In this document: piece after piece, positions 10,833-21,914 of the stretch | How positions within the stretch are numbered: position 1 is the stretch's first letter | Layout of the letters: each line of letters starts with the position of its first letter | NCBI RefSeq assembly: GCF_937616625.2 | Contig: NC_065570.1 | Location: 15,386,001-15,450,000, forward strand | From: Mercurialis annua | Lineage: Eukaryota > Streptophyta > Magnoliopsida > Malpighiales > Euphorbiaceae | Direction: 5' to 3' | DNA: 64,000 bases | Translations under genes and position numbers: made by a program | The notes under the pieces: generated by a model | Told to the model about the DNA's origin: nothing | What the model saw: the letters and a program-made list of their open reading frames with translations, nothing else | Databases searched by the model: none

Positions 10833-12478
10833 TGTGAGCAGAGCGGGGTTCGGGGGTCGCTCGCCCAAGGCTTATGGCTGACTTCTCGATCTGGAAATGG
10901 TTTGAAAAATGGAGTCGCCTCCTAGTTCAACTAGGAATGCCTTTTAACCGACTAGATTGCCTTACTCGCCTCTGGTAAGACTATCATGCATCAGATCAAA
11001 GACTAGGGTTTGAGGACCTCCCCGCGACTCTTGTGCTTGGCTTATCTGTTACTGACTTTATTTATTGGACATATTCGTATTATATCTTATCTAAATAGTA
11101 TATGCAGTTCACAGGATATGAAAGCTGTAAATAAATATGGATAAAAGCAGTAAACACATTTCAGGCGCATATGACTCTATCAGGACTAAATTATCTATGG
11201 CTAGGTTCAAACTGGGCCTAATTTGGAGTCTAGATGAGCCCGAAAACACGTTTTGTAGTTCAGATCGAAGTTTGGAGGATTTGGGAGCGAATATGAGAGC
11301 TGTCGAAGGAGGAGCACGGCGCTAGCTTAAACTTCCGGCGCCGGAAGGATGATGTGGCGGCACTGCCGGTTTGTTTGGTGGCGCTGTCAGTTATAAAGGC
11401 GGCGGCGGCGGTTCATCGACAAATTCAAGGGTCTTTTTGTTTTGCTTCGTTCTCACCAGTTTCAACTCCGTTTTTCTTGCAAAAGTAGTCAAAAGCGCAT
11501 AAAATCGAACAAGGAATCCAAATATAGCATAATCAGAGTGTTTAAAGCTCATATAGATAAAATTGTTTTTTGGGCAGCAACTTCGAATTTCGAATTATCA
11601 TGGCAAACAAACTTAAAATTGCATCTAACATGCATCCTAAGAGCTACATTAAATCAATCATTGACATGCTTTTTTATCGATTTCATAGCAATTTAGCAAT
11701 TTAATGGTTAAGTTAATTATGGCAATTTCATGGCTAAAATTAACACATAAGCTAACATACACCCTAAAACACACAATCACAGCAACTATGATATTTATGG
11801 TGTACAATTTAATGGAAAAATCAAAGGAATAATATTGAGGGTCCTCAGAATTACCGGTCTGAGTCCTTGGCTCGTTTACTGGCGAAGTGGATGCGGAATC
11901 CAGCTTCGAAACTGAGCAGGACTTGCGTTCTTGGAGAATCAAAGCGTTCTTAGTGTTTCAGGACTGGATTTTAGTGTGTGTGTGTGTGTGTGGTGGCCGA
12001 ATTTTACTGTCTAATTTCTAGGGTTTGTATGCTGCCTTTTGGCTAGGCTGATTAAGGGTTTCTATTTATAGTGGTTAGGGGTGACCTAGGGTTAGCTAGA
12101 GGTAAAGTTGATTTTAAATTCTCTTAGTTAGAATTCTAGATATACAACAATTGTTAAAGAGAGTTAAGTGATAGATTTTTAGGATTAGGATTAGGTCTAA
12201 ATTATTTACCGTAGGTTTTTACTTTTTAAATTCGTTTTAACTAATTAATTAAGTGATAATTATGTCTAAAAGTGTTATTTGGGGCTCGAAAGTATTAAAA
12301 ACGACTCTTGGGACCCTATGGGTTTGGGTATGGTCAATTTCAGTCCATAAAACTTGCAAATTGGCGCATAAATTTCTAAGATATGGCTATTAGTCCAATT
12401 TCTAGACTTAGATTACAATTTCATTGGATTTTATAGGCTATTTACGCCTAATTACATTTTAATTCTCCAAGTTTGCAA
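10833..12478 (-). mobile_element. Inverted Tat-family LTR (truncated by Athila 1)
   Basis: The reverse complement begins mid-LTR at 12478 and ends ...CCCCGCTCTGCTCACA at 10833. It matches the LTR 7355-10417 in order (CTTCCGGCGCC words, the ATTCCGCATCC/AGTCCTTGG block, the end motif). On the minus strand it is followed by CAATTATG rather than a PBS, so it is a 3' or solo LTR end. The Athila 1 element starts at 12479 and the missing LTR 5' part is not found beyond it. A (GT)n run lies at 11974-11992 and a TATA box at 12062-12071. Confidence 0.75.
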
Positions 12479-13951
12479 CGATAGGAGTAAAATACTCCTA
12501 TATTCTATAGTGTTTTTAATACGCTTTAACTTCTTTTGTTATACATTTTGAAGTGTATATGTACCTTATTTGTGTGCTAAAGCTTTTCAGGATAATAGAG
12601 GGTTATGGGGCATTTTTGGTGTTAAAAGAGGAAGAATCAAGGAAAGCAAGCAAGGAGCAAAGACGGGAGTGAAAGAATCGAGGACTTCGCGAAGTCTGAG
12701 GGTTGCACGAATCGTGCAACAACCCCTCACAGACTTTCACGAATCGTGCATAATTAGGATAGGAAGCAGATTGCTCCCAGAGATGTTGCAAGATTTGTGC
12801 AACCTTGAAAAATTAGACTTGCACGGATCGTGCAAAGGGTAAAAGCTGAATTTCGAAATCTGAAAAAAAGGACAAGGCTTATGCACACTTCCTCTTTTGG
12901 CCCAACACTCATTTTGTAGGATGTTTTTTATTTCCTTTTTGAAAACACTATAAGTACCACTTTATGTTTAAAATCAGCGTATGCAACATTTGTCAAATTA
13001 TTCGATTCCTTTTGTGTTGCCTCTCTCAATTAGTTAATATCTTTCTAGGGAATAGAGCTCCATAGTTTCCACCATTGTTGTTGGTGTGAAACTTTTATTT
13101 GTTTGTAGAACAAGATTTATCTATCGAATGCTGGCTTTTATTACTTTTGAATCTTCATTATCTTATGAGTTGTTGCTCTTCATTGCTATTTATGGTAATC
13201 ATTTTCACTTTAGTTATGTTAATTAGTTATTGCTTAGTTACTTCTTTAAGTTTAATTATGAATAGCTAAACTCCTAGTCTAGGGGTTGTTATGATTACTT
13301 TATGTGATTGCTAGATGATTGGTTAGGGTTGTACGGGTTAGGGTTTTGTTGTGCTTATTAGTCTTAATTCCTAGATTAATTTGATCTCTTAATCTTTGAT
13401 TAGTGTTTGATTAGTGAGGGCGAGAGTTAAACTAATCAAATAGACCTAGTTAAGAATGAGCTTAAGACCTAGATGCACGAGAGTGATTTAGGGATTTAGC
13501 TGTTGTTTGATTTAGCGAATTAATCGGATTGATTGATGTAGTTGACATCCAATTGCGCCAGAGTGAGTTGGATTTCGCCTCGTTAATCAATTGTCGGTTA
13601 TTCTACTTCCGGCTCGAGAGAGCGGATTTGGATACATTAGAATGACTTGACCCGAGCCAATACCCGTATTCCCGACCTATCTACCTAGGAATTGCTTGGC
13701 ATGAGTAGCAACCCTTAGGCGCTTTTAATTATTGTTTTAAACCCTCTTTTCAATTAGTCGTTTTATTGTTGCTTCCATATCAGTTTAATTAATTGTTGTT
13801 AAATTTAGTTCCATAGTTGATAATCAAAACCAATCTCTTGTTTGCTTTCTGAATTGAAAATCAAAGTAATATCTCATTCACTTTAAACCTCTTGTCTCTG
13901 TGGAATCGACCTCGACTTGTCGAGTATTACAAGTTGGCATTTTTGCTAACT
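12479..13951 (+). mobile_element. Athila element 1, 5' LTR
   Basis: It starts CGATAGGAGTAAAATACTC (TG mutated to CG) and is repeated at 23504-23604, where it reads TGATAGGAG. It ends GCTAACT just before the PBS. Length is 1473 bp, typical of Athila. It contains a cluster of palindromic words (12683-12835) followed by a TATA-like CTATAAG at 12948-12954. The clause TCTGTGGAATCGACCTCGAC near the end is characteristic of plant Athila LTR ends. It is inserted in the inverted Tat LTR; the expected 5-bp duplicate TGCAA (12474-12478) has no partner because the 3' LTR is truncated. Confidence 0.85.
12683..12835 (+). repeat. Cluster of palindromic words in the Athila 1 LTR
   Basis: Within 153 bp lie GACTTCGCGAAGTC (12683-12696, perfect), GTTGCACGAATCGTGCAAC (12702-12720, perfect arms), a partial CACGAATCGTGCAT (about 12739-12752), GTTGCA-n-TGCAAC (12785-12802) and TTGCACGGATCGTGCAA (12819-12835). 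They lie about 110-265 bp upstream of the TATA-like box. Similar words recur between PR and RT and between pol and env of the same element. Confidence 0.85.
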
Positions 13952-13957
13952 AGGTTT

Positions 13958-13976
13958 TGGCGCCGTTGCGGGGATC
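13958..13976 (+). promoter_or_regulatory. Primer-binding site of Athila 1
   Basis: TGGCGCCGTTGCGGGGAT follows the 5' LTR by a few bases. It is the standard Athila PBS (TGGCGCCGTTGCCGGGGA) with one base missing. It marks the start of the internal region and fixes the direction of the element as plus. Confidence 0.85.
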
Positions 13977-14123
13977 GAGGTTGCATTTAATTGATTGAGA
14001 TCATTTTGAATTTCAGTCGAGTTAGCCTTACTTTCTGTTTTTATTTTTATTGTTCATTTTTGCTTTTCGTGGTTTACGCTCGGTTTTCTTGTTTTTGCTT
14101 GTATAGAGAATTAACCTTAGTGC

Positions 14124-15990
14124 ATGCACAATACACGACGCGTCAATCTTCCGCTCGAACCTTTTCAAGACAATTTTGGTACCTTCGGAAGAGGTGTGAG
14201 AAGAAGAGCCTGTATCCCCGTAGTTATGGAAGGTGACGAGCATGATTATGAGGAAGAAGAGTGGTTCAATCCTATTGCGGAAGGAGAAGGACAACAATAT
14301 CATCCACCTCCTCCTCCGCTTGAGAATGTGAACCGAAAAAGGCATCAAGAACGCCCAAGGGAGGATAGCCCTAATGTGCACCCACAAGTGCAAAATCAAC
14401 CAAGACAAACTTTGGGCGAGTTCTTCTTGCAGGATGTGGACAATGCCACGTTTGGGTGTTTTGCGATGTAGGTTCAAGCGGCGACTTTTGAAATCAAGCC
14501 GAGTACCATACAACTATTAGAGAACCGATGTTCTTTCTATTTGTTGATTCATGAGGATCCCAATGCATATATTGCCAAGTTCTTGAGCGTGCTAAATACT
14601 TTCAAGCTTCATGGGATAATCGCGGATTAAATCAAGCTCCAGATGTTCCTATTCTCTTTGAGGGACAAGGCTAGTTTATGGCTCCGTTCTCTACCTAACG
14701 AGTCAATTCAAAATTGGAGGGAGTTGGCTCAAGCGTTTCTCAACAACTACTTCCTTCATGGCAAGACCACCAAGTTGACTAAGGATATACTTGAGTTTGT
14801 TCAATTTGAATGGGAGTCACTTTATGAGGCATGGGAGCGGTTCAAGGATTTACAAAGGAGCGTCCCACATCATCGGCTTAATAGAGAGCATGTTATTCAA
14901 ATATTCTATGTTGGGACAACTATTAATACTAGAGCCACTATTGATGCGGCGTCAGGCGAATTGTTAGTGCAGAAAACATATGAAGAAGCTCTTGATTTGG
15001 TAGAAAAGTTGGCAATCGTTAGTAGTACATGGGCTCCCAGAGATAGAAAAGCACCACCTAGTCAAAAATCGGTGATGACTCATGACCAAGTGAGAGAAAT
15101 GGAAGCCACAAAAGCAACAAATGCTTCACTCCAAGCCCAAGTAGACGCCCTCAAGAAACAAGTTGCTCCAAGAAACGCGCCGGTGGCCTATGTGCAAATA
15201 GGATGTGAATTATGTGGTGATTACAACCATTCGGGGGGAGAATGCTTAGTCACGGGGCAAGCTTTGAGTGAGCAAGTAAACTACATTGGGGATCAAAGGC
15301 AAGCTAATGATCCTTATTCTAACACCTACAACCCCGGGTGGAGGAATCACCCAAATTTTGGATGGAGAAACAATGAAGGCCAAGGAAATGCTCAAGCGCC
15401 TCAACAAGCGGGACCAAGCTTCCAAGGTGGGAATAGACCTCCAAAACAACAAGCGCATTATCACAACAATCAAGGTCATGGTAACAATTTTGGTAGTAGG
15501 CCTCAACACCCTCCCGGTTTTCAACCCCAAAGAAACACGGATGAAAGGAGTCAAATGAACAAGTTGATGGAGAAGCTTGAGAGGATGGAACTTAAAAATA
15601 GGCAACTTCACAAGAACCAAGCCGCCACTAATCAAATCCTAGAGACCCAAATATCACAAATAGCGATTTCACTTCAAGGTAGACCTTAAGGGGGATTGCC
15701 CTCTACTACGGAAAATAATCCAAGGGAGCAACTTAAAGCGGTTGAGCTTAGAAGTGGCAAGAACCTTGAAAAAGCTAATGGCAAGAGGCCAAGGATTGAG
15801 GAAGATGAGCCTCAAGTGGTGATTGATGTTGCAAGATCAAGTTAATAGCTACCTAAGGCTTGTGAGGAGGCGGCTATTGATATTGAAGAGCCATATGTTA
15901 GACCACCACCACTTCCACCTTTTGTGCCTAAGGTACCATTCTCAACCTAGCTAAGAAAGGCGCCGGGCAATCAAAAGTTTCATAAGTTTC
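14124..15990 (+). pseudogene. gag: Athila 1 gag polyprotein (disrupted)
   Basis: The frame opens at ATG 14124 (MHNTRRVNLP...), which matches the start of the Athila 2 gag (MHNTPCK). It is broken by stops at about 14469 and 14628 and is open from 14643 to 15686. The capsid-like part (FLFSLRDKASLWLRSLP, then RSVPHHRL and GELLVQKTYEEALDLVE) is the retrotransposon gag domain. A zinc knuckle C-x2-C-x4-H-x4-C (CELCGDYNHSGGEC) is at about residues 187-200 of the long frame. Then follow a Gln/Asn/Gly-rich stretch and a coiled-coil-like tail. After the stop at 15687 homology continues with further stops to about 15990. Gag would form the cytoplasmic particle that packages element RNA. Confidence 0.85.
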
Positions 15991-16668
15991 TTGAGATATT
16001 TAAAAAACTTCAAATCAACCTAAGCCTAGCGGATGCACTATGGGAGATGCCCCAATATGCTAAGTTTTTAAAGGACATCATCACCAAGAAGCAGAGTTGG
16101 GATAATGGCTCAACAATTTCCGTTTCGGAAGTTTGTAGCTCAATTATCTCGAGCGATCTACCGGCTAAGTTAAACGACCCAGAGAGTTTTCTAAACCTCT
16201 ATTGGAAATATGAGTTCAATTAATTGCTTACGAGACTTGGGAGCTAGTATAAATCTCATGCCTTTAACTCTTTTTAGGACGCTATTTGGGGATCAAACCA
16301 TTAAGAACACCTCAATGGTACTCCAACTAGCGGATCACTCATTGAAGAGGCCTTATGGGATTGTTGAGGATGTGCTTGTAAAGATTGATAAGTTCATACT
16401 CCCGGTTGACTTTGTTATCTTGGATTATGCGGTCGACAAGGAATACCCAATGATCTTAGGGCGACCCCTTATGAACACCGGGAGAGCTTTGATTCATGTG
16501 CACGGTGGGAAGTTGACTTTAAGAATTGATGAAGATACGGTTGAATTTGATATGAAGAAAGTCATGAGGGGTACCATCGAGGAGGAAGATTGCATGAGAG
16601 TGGATCTAGTTGACGAAATTATGGAAGAACAACTCGAAGCAAACTTGGAAGTATTGAACCGAGGTTAG
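15991..16668 (+). pseudogene. Athila 1 aspartic protease region
   Basis: Upstream homology (RKAPGNQKFHKFLEIFKKL...) leads into a protease frame open from 16210 to 16665. The active-site motif is DLGASINLMP, the usual Athila form. Later motifs are LADHSLKRPYG and MILGRPLMNTGRALI. A frameshift lies just before 16210. The enzyme would cleave the Gag-Pol polyprotein. It stops 276 bp before the RT frame; between them lies a 160-bp spacer with palindromic words. Confidence 0.8.
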
Positions 16669-16699
16669 GAGTTGAGAGTGCATGAAACGGAGGACTTCA

Positions 16700-16840
16700 A
16701 GCTGTTGCACGAATCGAGCAACCTCTAAATTTTAATTCCTCGGGTCGTGTAAGAAAAGACGGAGAAACAGTTTGTTGAGCTGATGCATGCACGATTTGTG
16801 CGACACCTTTATGTCAAGTTGCACGGATCGTGCAATGCAC
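16700..16840 (+). repeat. Palindromic words in the PR-RT spacer of Athila 1
   Basis: GTTGCACGAATCGAGCAAC (16704-16722, one arm mismatch), GCATGCACGATTTGTGCGAC (about 16784-16803) and TTGCACGGATCGTGCAA (16819-16835) occur in a non-coding spacer. Flanking text (AGGACTTC before the first word, GGAGAAACAGTTTGTTGAGC before the second) resembles the flanks of the words in the LTR and in the pol-env spacer, so a whole module has been copied rather than single words. Confidence 0.8.
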
Positions 16841-16943
16841 AGAGGTGACAAATCTGGAATTTTTTTAAGTAAAGCGAGTTGTTTTTAAATTTGATGAACC
16901 CGAAGATGAGTACAATGATTAAAATGAACCTATTCCGGAGGTT

Positions 16944-18683
16944 TTGATTGAGAATGGGGGAGTCACACCTCCATCTTCCGAGGTACCACCCCAAGTTGAG
17001 ATGAAACCTCTACCTCCTCATATCCGGTATACCTTATTGGGAGAAAACAAGACGTTTCCCATCATCATTTCTAACAAACTTACGGAGGCTCAAGAGAAGC
17101 GGGTGGTGCAAGTTGTGAAGCGACATATTTTGGTTATGGGATGGAAAATCTTCGACATTCGAGGGATAAGTCCTCAAGTGGTGGTGCATAAGATCCACCT
17201 TGAAGATGATTCAAAGAAGTGCACTCAAAGACAAAGAAGGTTAAACCCCAACATGAAGGAGGTAGTGCACAAGGAGATAGTGAAGCTATTAGATGCCGGG
17301 ATCATCTATCCTATCTCGGATAGCGAATGGGTGAACCCTATCCAATGTGTGCCCAAGAATGGTGGTATGACCGTTGTGGAAAATGATAAGGGGGAGCAAT
17401 TCTCAAACCGAACGGTGATGGGATGGAGTGTGTGTTTTGATTACCGAAAGCTTAATGCGGAGACTCGAAAGGACCACTTTCCATTACCATTCATTGATCA
17501 AATGCTTAGAAGAGTGGCGGGCCATAAGAACTATTGATTTCTCGACGGGTACTCCAGGTATAATAAAATACTCATCTTCCCAGAGGACTTAGAAAAGACG
17601 ACCTTCACTTGTCCCTACAATACTTTTGCTTATAGGCTGATGCCTTTTGGATTGTGCAATGCCCCCGCAACTTTTCAATGTTGTATGACCTCAATCTTCA
17701 ATGACATGGTGGAGGATATAATGGAGGTATTTACGGATGATTTTTCTATTTTTGGCGATTCTTTTGCTGGTTGTTTGGAAAATCTTAAGCATGTGTTGGC
17801 ACGATGTGAGGAGACCAACCTAGTGCTAAATTGGGAAAAATGTCATTTTATGGTTGAAGAGGGGATTGTACTTGGGCATAAGATATCAGAAGCCGATATT
17901 GAGGTTGATAGAGCGAAGACGGAGGTTATCAAGAAGTTAGTTGCTCCGGGCACGGTTAAAGGAGTGCGGGCATTTTTGGGCCATGCGGGCTTCTATCGCC
18001 GGTTTATCAAGGATTTTTCATCTGTTGCGAGGCCCTGAATGAGTTTTTTAGTGAAGGATGCCCCTTTTGAGTTTACGAAAGAGTGTCATGTTGCTTTTGA
18101 GCGGCTAAAGGAGGCGCTTGTCACCGCTCCTATTATTTCATCTCCGGATTGGAGTTTGCCCTTTGAGCTTATGTGCGATGCGAATGATCAAACCTTGGGT
18201 TGTGTGTTGGGGAAAAGAAAGGATAAGCGGGTGCATGTGGTTTACTATGCAAGCCGCACCATGGCGGGAGGGCAACTCAATTATATAACTACTGAGAAGG
18301 AGATGTTAGCGGTAGTCTTTCCCTTGGATAAATTTTGGCAATACTTGCTTGGATCCAAGTGTATCATTTACACCGACCATGCCGCTTTGAAGTATCTTTT
18401 CACCAAGCAAGATGTAAAGTCAAGACTCATCCGATGGATCCTTTTGATGCAAGAATTCAAAATAGAAATCCGGGACAAAAAGGGCACGGAGAATGTGGTA
18501 GCGGACCACTTATCGAGATTTGAGAATCTGGAGCCAATTCCTTTTGCTATGGAGATTAATGAGTGGTTTCCGGACGACACACTTATGATGATTCGGGAAG
18601 TGGAAACTCCATTGTATGCCGATATAGCTAATTTTTTTTCTTCCAATGTGATGCCCCCGAATTTAACACACCATCAAATGAAG
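16944..18683 (+). pseudogene. pol: Athila 1 reverse transcriptase and RNase H
   Basis: Three open blocks (16944-17534, 17640-18035, 18039-18683) cover the RT fingers (VHKEIVKLLDAGIIYPISD, VCFDYRKLNAETRKDHFPLP), palm (FGLCNAPATFQ, catalytic FTDDFSIFG with the DD at 17736-17741) and thumb ([22 protein letters not shown]), followed by RNase H ([28 protein letters not shown]). RT copies RNA to DNA and RNase H removes the RNA strand. Frame breaks lie at about 17535-17639 and a stop at 18036-18038 (TGA). The last block runs into the integrase N-terminal spacer. Confidence 0.9.
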
Positions 18684-19812
18684 TAGTTCCTTTTGATACC
18701 AAGAGATTCTTTGGGATGAACCATATTTATTTAAGGAATGTGGAGACGGGATGTTGAGGAGATGTGTTGCTTTGAAAGAGATGTTGTCCATCTTGAGTGC
18801 TTGTCATACATCCGACTATGCCGGTCATTATGGAGTGGCGAGAACCGCCGCTAAGGTGTTAGAGAGCGGATTCTTTGGCCTACCTTGTTTCGTGATGTAA
18901 AGGACTTCGTAAGCCATTGTGATAGGTGCCAACGGGTTGGAAACATTTCTAATAAGGGATGAGATGCCCTTGACTTCCGTGCAAGAGGTAGAGATTTTTG
19001 ATGTATGGGGGATTGACTTAATGGGGCAATTCCCGATGTCGCATGGGAACCAATATATTCTAGTCAGTGTGTGCTATGTTTCAAAATGGGTGGAAGCGGA
19101 GACTTTACCTACTAATGTCGCCAAAGTGGTTTAGCGGTTTCTTAAGAGGTTGATGAATAGGTTCGGTACCCAGCGGATTATTATTAGCGACGGTAATTCG
19201 ATGCTTTAATGAAGAAGTATAATGTGTATCACCGGGTTGCTACCCCCTACCATCCGCAAACAAGTGGGCAAGTTGAGGTCTCCAACCGGGAATTGAAGCC
19301 GATATTAGAGAAGACGGTGAATGGCACTCGCAAGGATTGGAGTTTGAAACTTGATGATGCTTTGTGGGCATATCACACGGCATTTAAAACGCCATTTGGT
19401 ATGACCCCTTATTGCATTATATATGGGAAAGCATGCCATTTACCCTTGGAGTTGGAGCACCAGGCCTTTTGGGCGATTAAAAATTTGAACTTTGATCTTA
19501 AAGCGGCGGGGGAGAAACACTTGTTGGAATTGAATGAAATGGAGGAATTGCGGTTATCGGCATATGAGAATGCAAAGCTCTATAAGGAGACGATAAAGTG
19601 TTAGCATGATGCCCACAATTTTCCCAAAACTTTTGAAGTAGGGAACTATGTTTTGGTCTATAATTCGAGGTTGAGATTGTTTCCGGGCAAGCTTAATTCC
19701 CGATGGAGTGGGCCATTTAAGATTCGGAGTGTGGCGGATCATGGTGCCATTGAGTTAGAGAATCAAGGGGGTGAAACGTTCAAGGTCAACGTACGCCGTT
19801 GCAAGCCTTAGT
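18684..19812 (+). pseudogene. Athila 1 integrase
   Basis: After a stop, homology resumes with the zinc-binding region (RRCVALKEML, CHTSDYAGHYGVARTAAKVL), then the catalytic core with WGIDLMG (first Asp), ISDG (second Asp) and GQVEVSN (Glu) in the blocks 18919-19131 and 19209-19601, and the C-terminal part (GNYVLVYNSRLRLFPGKL, SRWSGPFKIRSV). Compared with Athila 2, about nine codons plus a frameshift are lost directly after ISDG (near 19195-19205). Several stops make it inactive. Integrase would insert the cDNA into host DNA. Confidence 0.85.
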
Positions 19813-20585
19813 TGAGACCTTTAATGGATCAAATTTGGGAGCAATGTTATCTCGACCCCCCTACTTGAGCTTGAAGGAATAACGATCGAGCTTTCGACTT
19901 GAAACAAGCGCTCTTGGGAGGCAATCCCAAGAGGTTCGTTTTAGTGCTTTCACTTTTCGTTGTTTGTTTGTAATTTTTAGTGTTTATGTTGTTTGTTTAT
20001 TTTCCGTATTTTTCTTTGTTTCGTTCAAGAAAACGCCGGTGTGATTTGGTTGTGGTGTGTAGGAGACAAGAAAAAAAGAAAAATTTAGAAGCTTCCTTCT
20101 GTGCATTGCACGATTCGTGCACCCTTGGATAAGTTGGGATGCACCATGAATCATGTATAATTAAAATGGGGAGCAGATTGTTTTCCAGCTTTTTGCACGG
20201 ATCGAGCAACACAAAGACCAAGCATATCTCGATCCGTGCAAACCAACTTTAAGAGGAGGGATTGAAATTTTCCTATTGGTCCATCATTAAAGCCCTTGGA
20301 TTGATGAGGTGGCTTGATCTTAGCCTTTCATAAGAAGCACAAAACACAAAGATTGATGAGTTGGCATCATCTTAGAGTATTCAAATTCAAATTTGTTTCT
20401 TAACCTTAAATAGCCACCCAACACTTCATTTTCCCCATATTTCTTTTCCTAATCTACCAATCTTCCATAGCCAAAAAGCTTCAATTTCTCTCTTCCACCA
20501 AAAATTCCACCACACTTAGCAACCACCAAAAGCCACCCAAATTACATTCCCACTTCACTTTGGACTACTCTTTTCCCTACTGAAC
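19813..20585 (+). other. Athila 1 pol-env spacer with palindromic words
   Basis: This non-coding spacer holds TGCACGATTCGTGCA (20107-20121), TTGCACGGATCGAGCAA (20193-20209) and GATCCGTGCAAACC (about 20231-20243), in a context (GGGGAGCAGATTG, TCCAGC) that resembles the LTR and PR-RT word clusters. A purine/pyrimidine-rich leader then precedes the env-like start at 20586. Confidence 0.75.
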
Positions 20586-21914
20586 ATGTCTCGAACCACA
20601 AGATCAAACGCACAAGCATCCAACCCTACTCTTGAAGATGACCAACCTCTACGTGCCTTCCGCTCTTCCCGAAAGACTACCGCCTCTGGCACGAGGACCA
20701 TCAAAGTTAACACTCCGGGCGCTCAAACTACTCAATTTGAAGCGCCATTTGAGATTCGGTCGGTAGAAGAAGGAGAACATTATAAGAAGCTCAAGAAAAG
20801 AGGGATTTCCGATCACTATGCCATTCATTGGGAGTCTATGGAGAAATTAAAAATTAAGGGGGGATTAGAGCAATATCTTGATTGGTTGGAGTTGAGGAAG
20901 ATGGCGGTTTCGCCACATGAGTTTTGTGAAACGCTCACCTTAGAGTTTTTCACTACACTCAAAGAGCTGCCCAATTCCGACACGGACATCTCTTACCGAC
21001 TAGGGGGAAAAGAGTTGGTGTTTACATTGAAAAACTTGTGCGATGAGTATGATATGCCGAATGATGAGATTAAGTATATCCCATCCTATGAGAATTATAA
21101 TGACAACAAGGATTGTAATGCAGTGTCGGGAAAAGCGTGTTTTGATACACATCACTCTTAGTTGAATGAAATCCAGTATATTATAGCGGTGGTGCTACTC
21201 AAGTGGTATAGACATGCATATTGCGGGAGGAACGAGTACAACAAGCTAGCTAGAGGAGACTTTCTCATCCTCAATGTCATCACGAATCCCCTTTCGGACG
21301 ATGTGCAAGTGAATGTGGCTTATCGGTTCATGAAAATGTTGCAAAAAATTACTCACAAGTAAAACAAGATAGGTTATGGTTGGTTTGTGTTGCAATTGGC
21401 GCAGAAGGATCCAGAGTTTGACGAGAGCCGCTACAAAATTGTATCTCCCAAGTTAATAGATGTGGATCATCTTACTACAGGTGAGTTTGTAAAAAAGGGC
21501 CGAATAGTGGCCAAATACATTCAAAATGATTGGGAAGAAGCGCAACCCGGTGAGGCATTTCCTTTTGACGGAAATCTGCCAAGGGAGGATCCCACACCTA
21601 TGAAGAAAAAGGAAAGTGTGAGAAGGAAGGGAAGCGAAGCGGCCGGAATAAGCACCGAGGGAGGAGGAGTGCCGGAAGATGTGCAATGGGAGCAACCCGC
21701 TCCTAATGTTGGTGGAGAAAATTATTTTGAAGCGGTGCTACTCCGTTTTATGGAGGATCAACGAAAGATGTGGATGCGTATGGAGTATAAGCAAAAGAAG
21801 CTTCAAGACCGACAAAGGCGTCATGAGGAGAAATTGCGTGATTATTTCAATGCCCAAGGGGGGACGCCCTATCCATCTCCAAGTCCATCCCCCGAACCTC
21901 CTGCGTTCGACTAA
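20586..21914 (+). pseudogene. Athila 1 env-like ORF (ATHILA ORF-1 family)
   Basis: One reading frame runs 20586-21914 (about 442 codons) with two in-frame stops (TAG at 21159-21161, TAA at 21360-21362). It lies between pol and the PPT, where Athila elements carry the extra ORF usually called env-like. Recognisable parts are the N-terminal Ser/Thr/Arg-rich MSRTTRSNAQ, KKRGISDHYAIHW, ELVFTLKNLCDEYDMP, and a charged C-terminal coiled coil (MWMRMEYKQKKLQDRQRRHE) ending in a Pro/Ser-rich tail. I see no signal peptide or clear membrane helix. Function is unproven in this family; as it stands it is inactive. Confidence 0.75.

Noticed and set aside
12570..12842. 90-codon frame overlapping the palindromic word cluster
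   Set aside because: It lies in the Athila 1 LTR; both strands are open only because the palindromic words lack stops. No domain.
14028..14513. 161-codon minus-strand frame
   Set aside because: It is the antisense shadow of the gag start; codon content is explained by the gag frame on the plus strand.
20586..21914. True viral envelope gene
   Set aside because: Position matches the env-like slot of Athila, but I see no signal peptide, furin-like site or membrane helix, and the frame has two stops. Described only as env-like.
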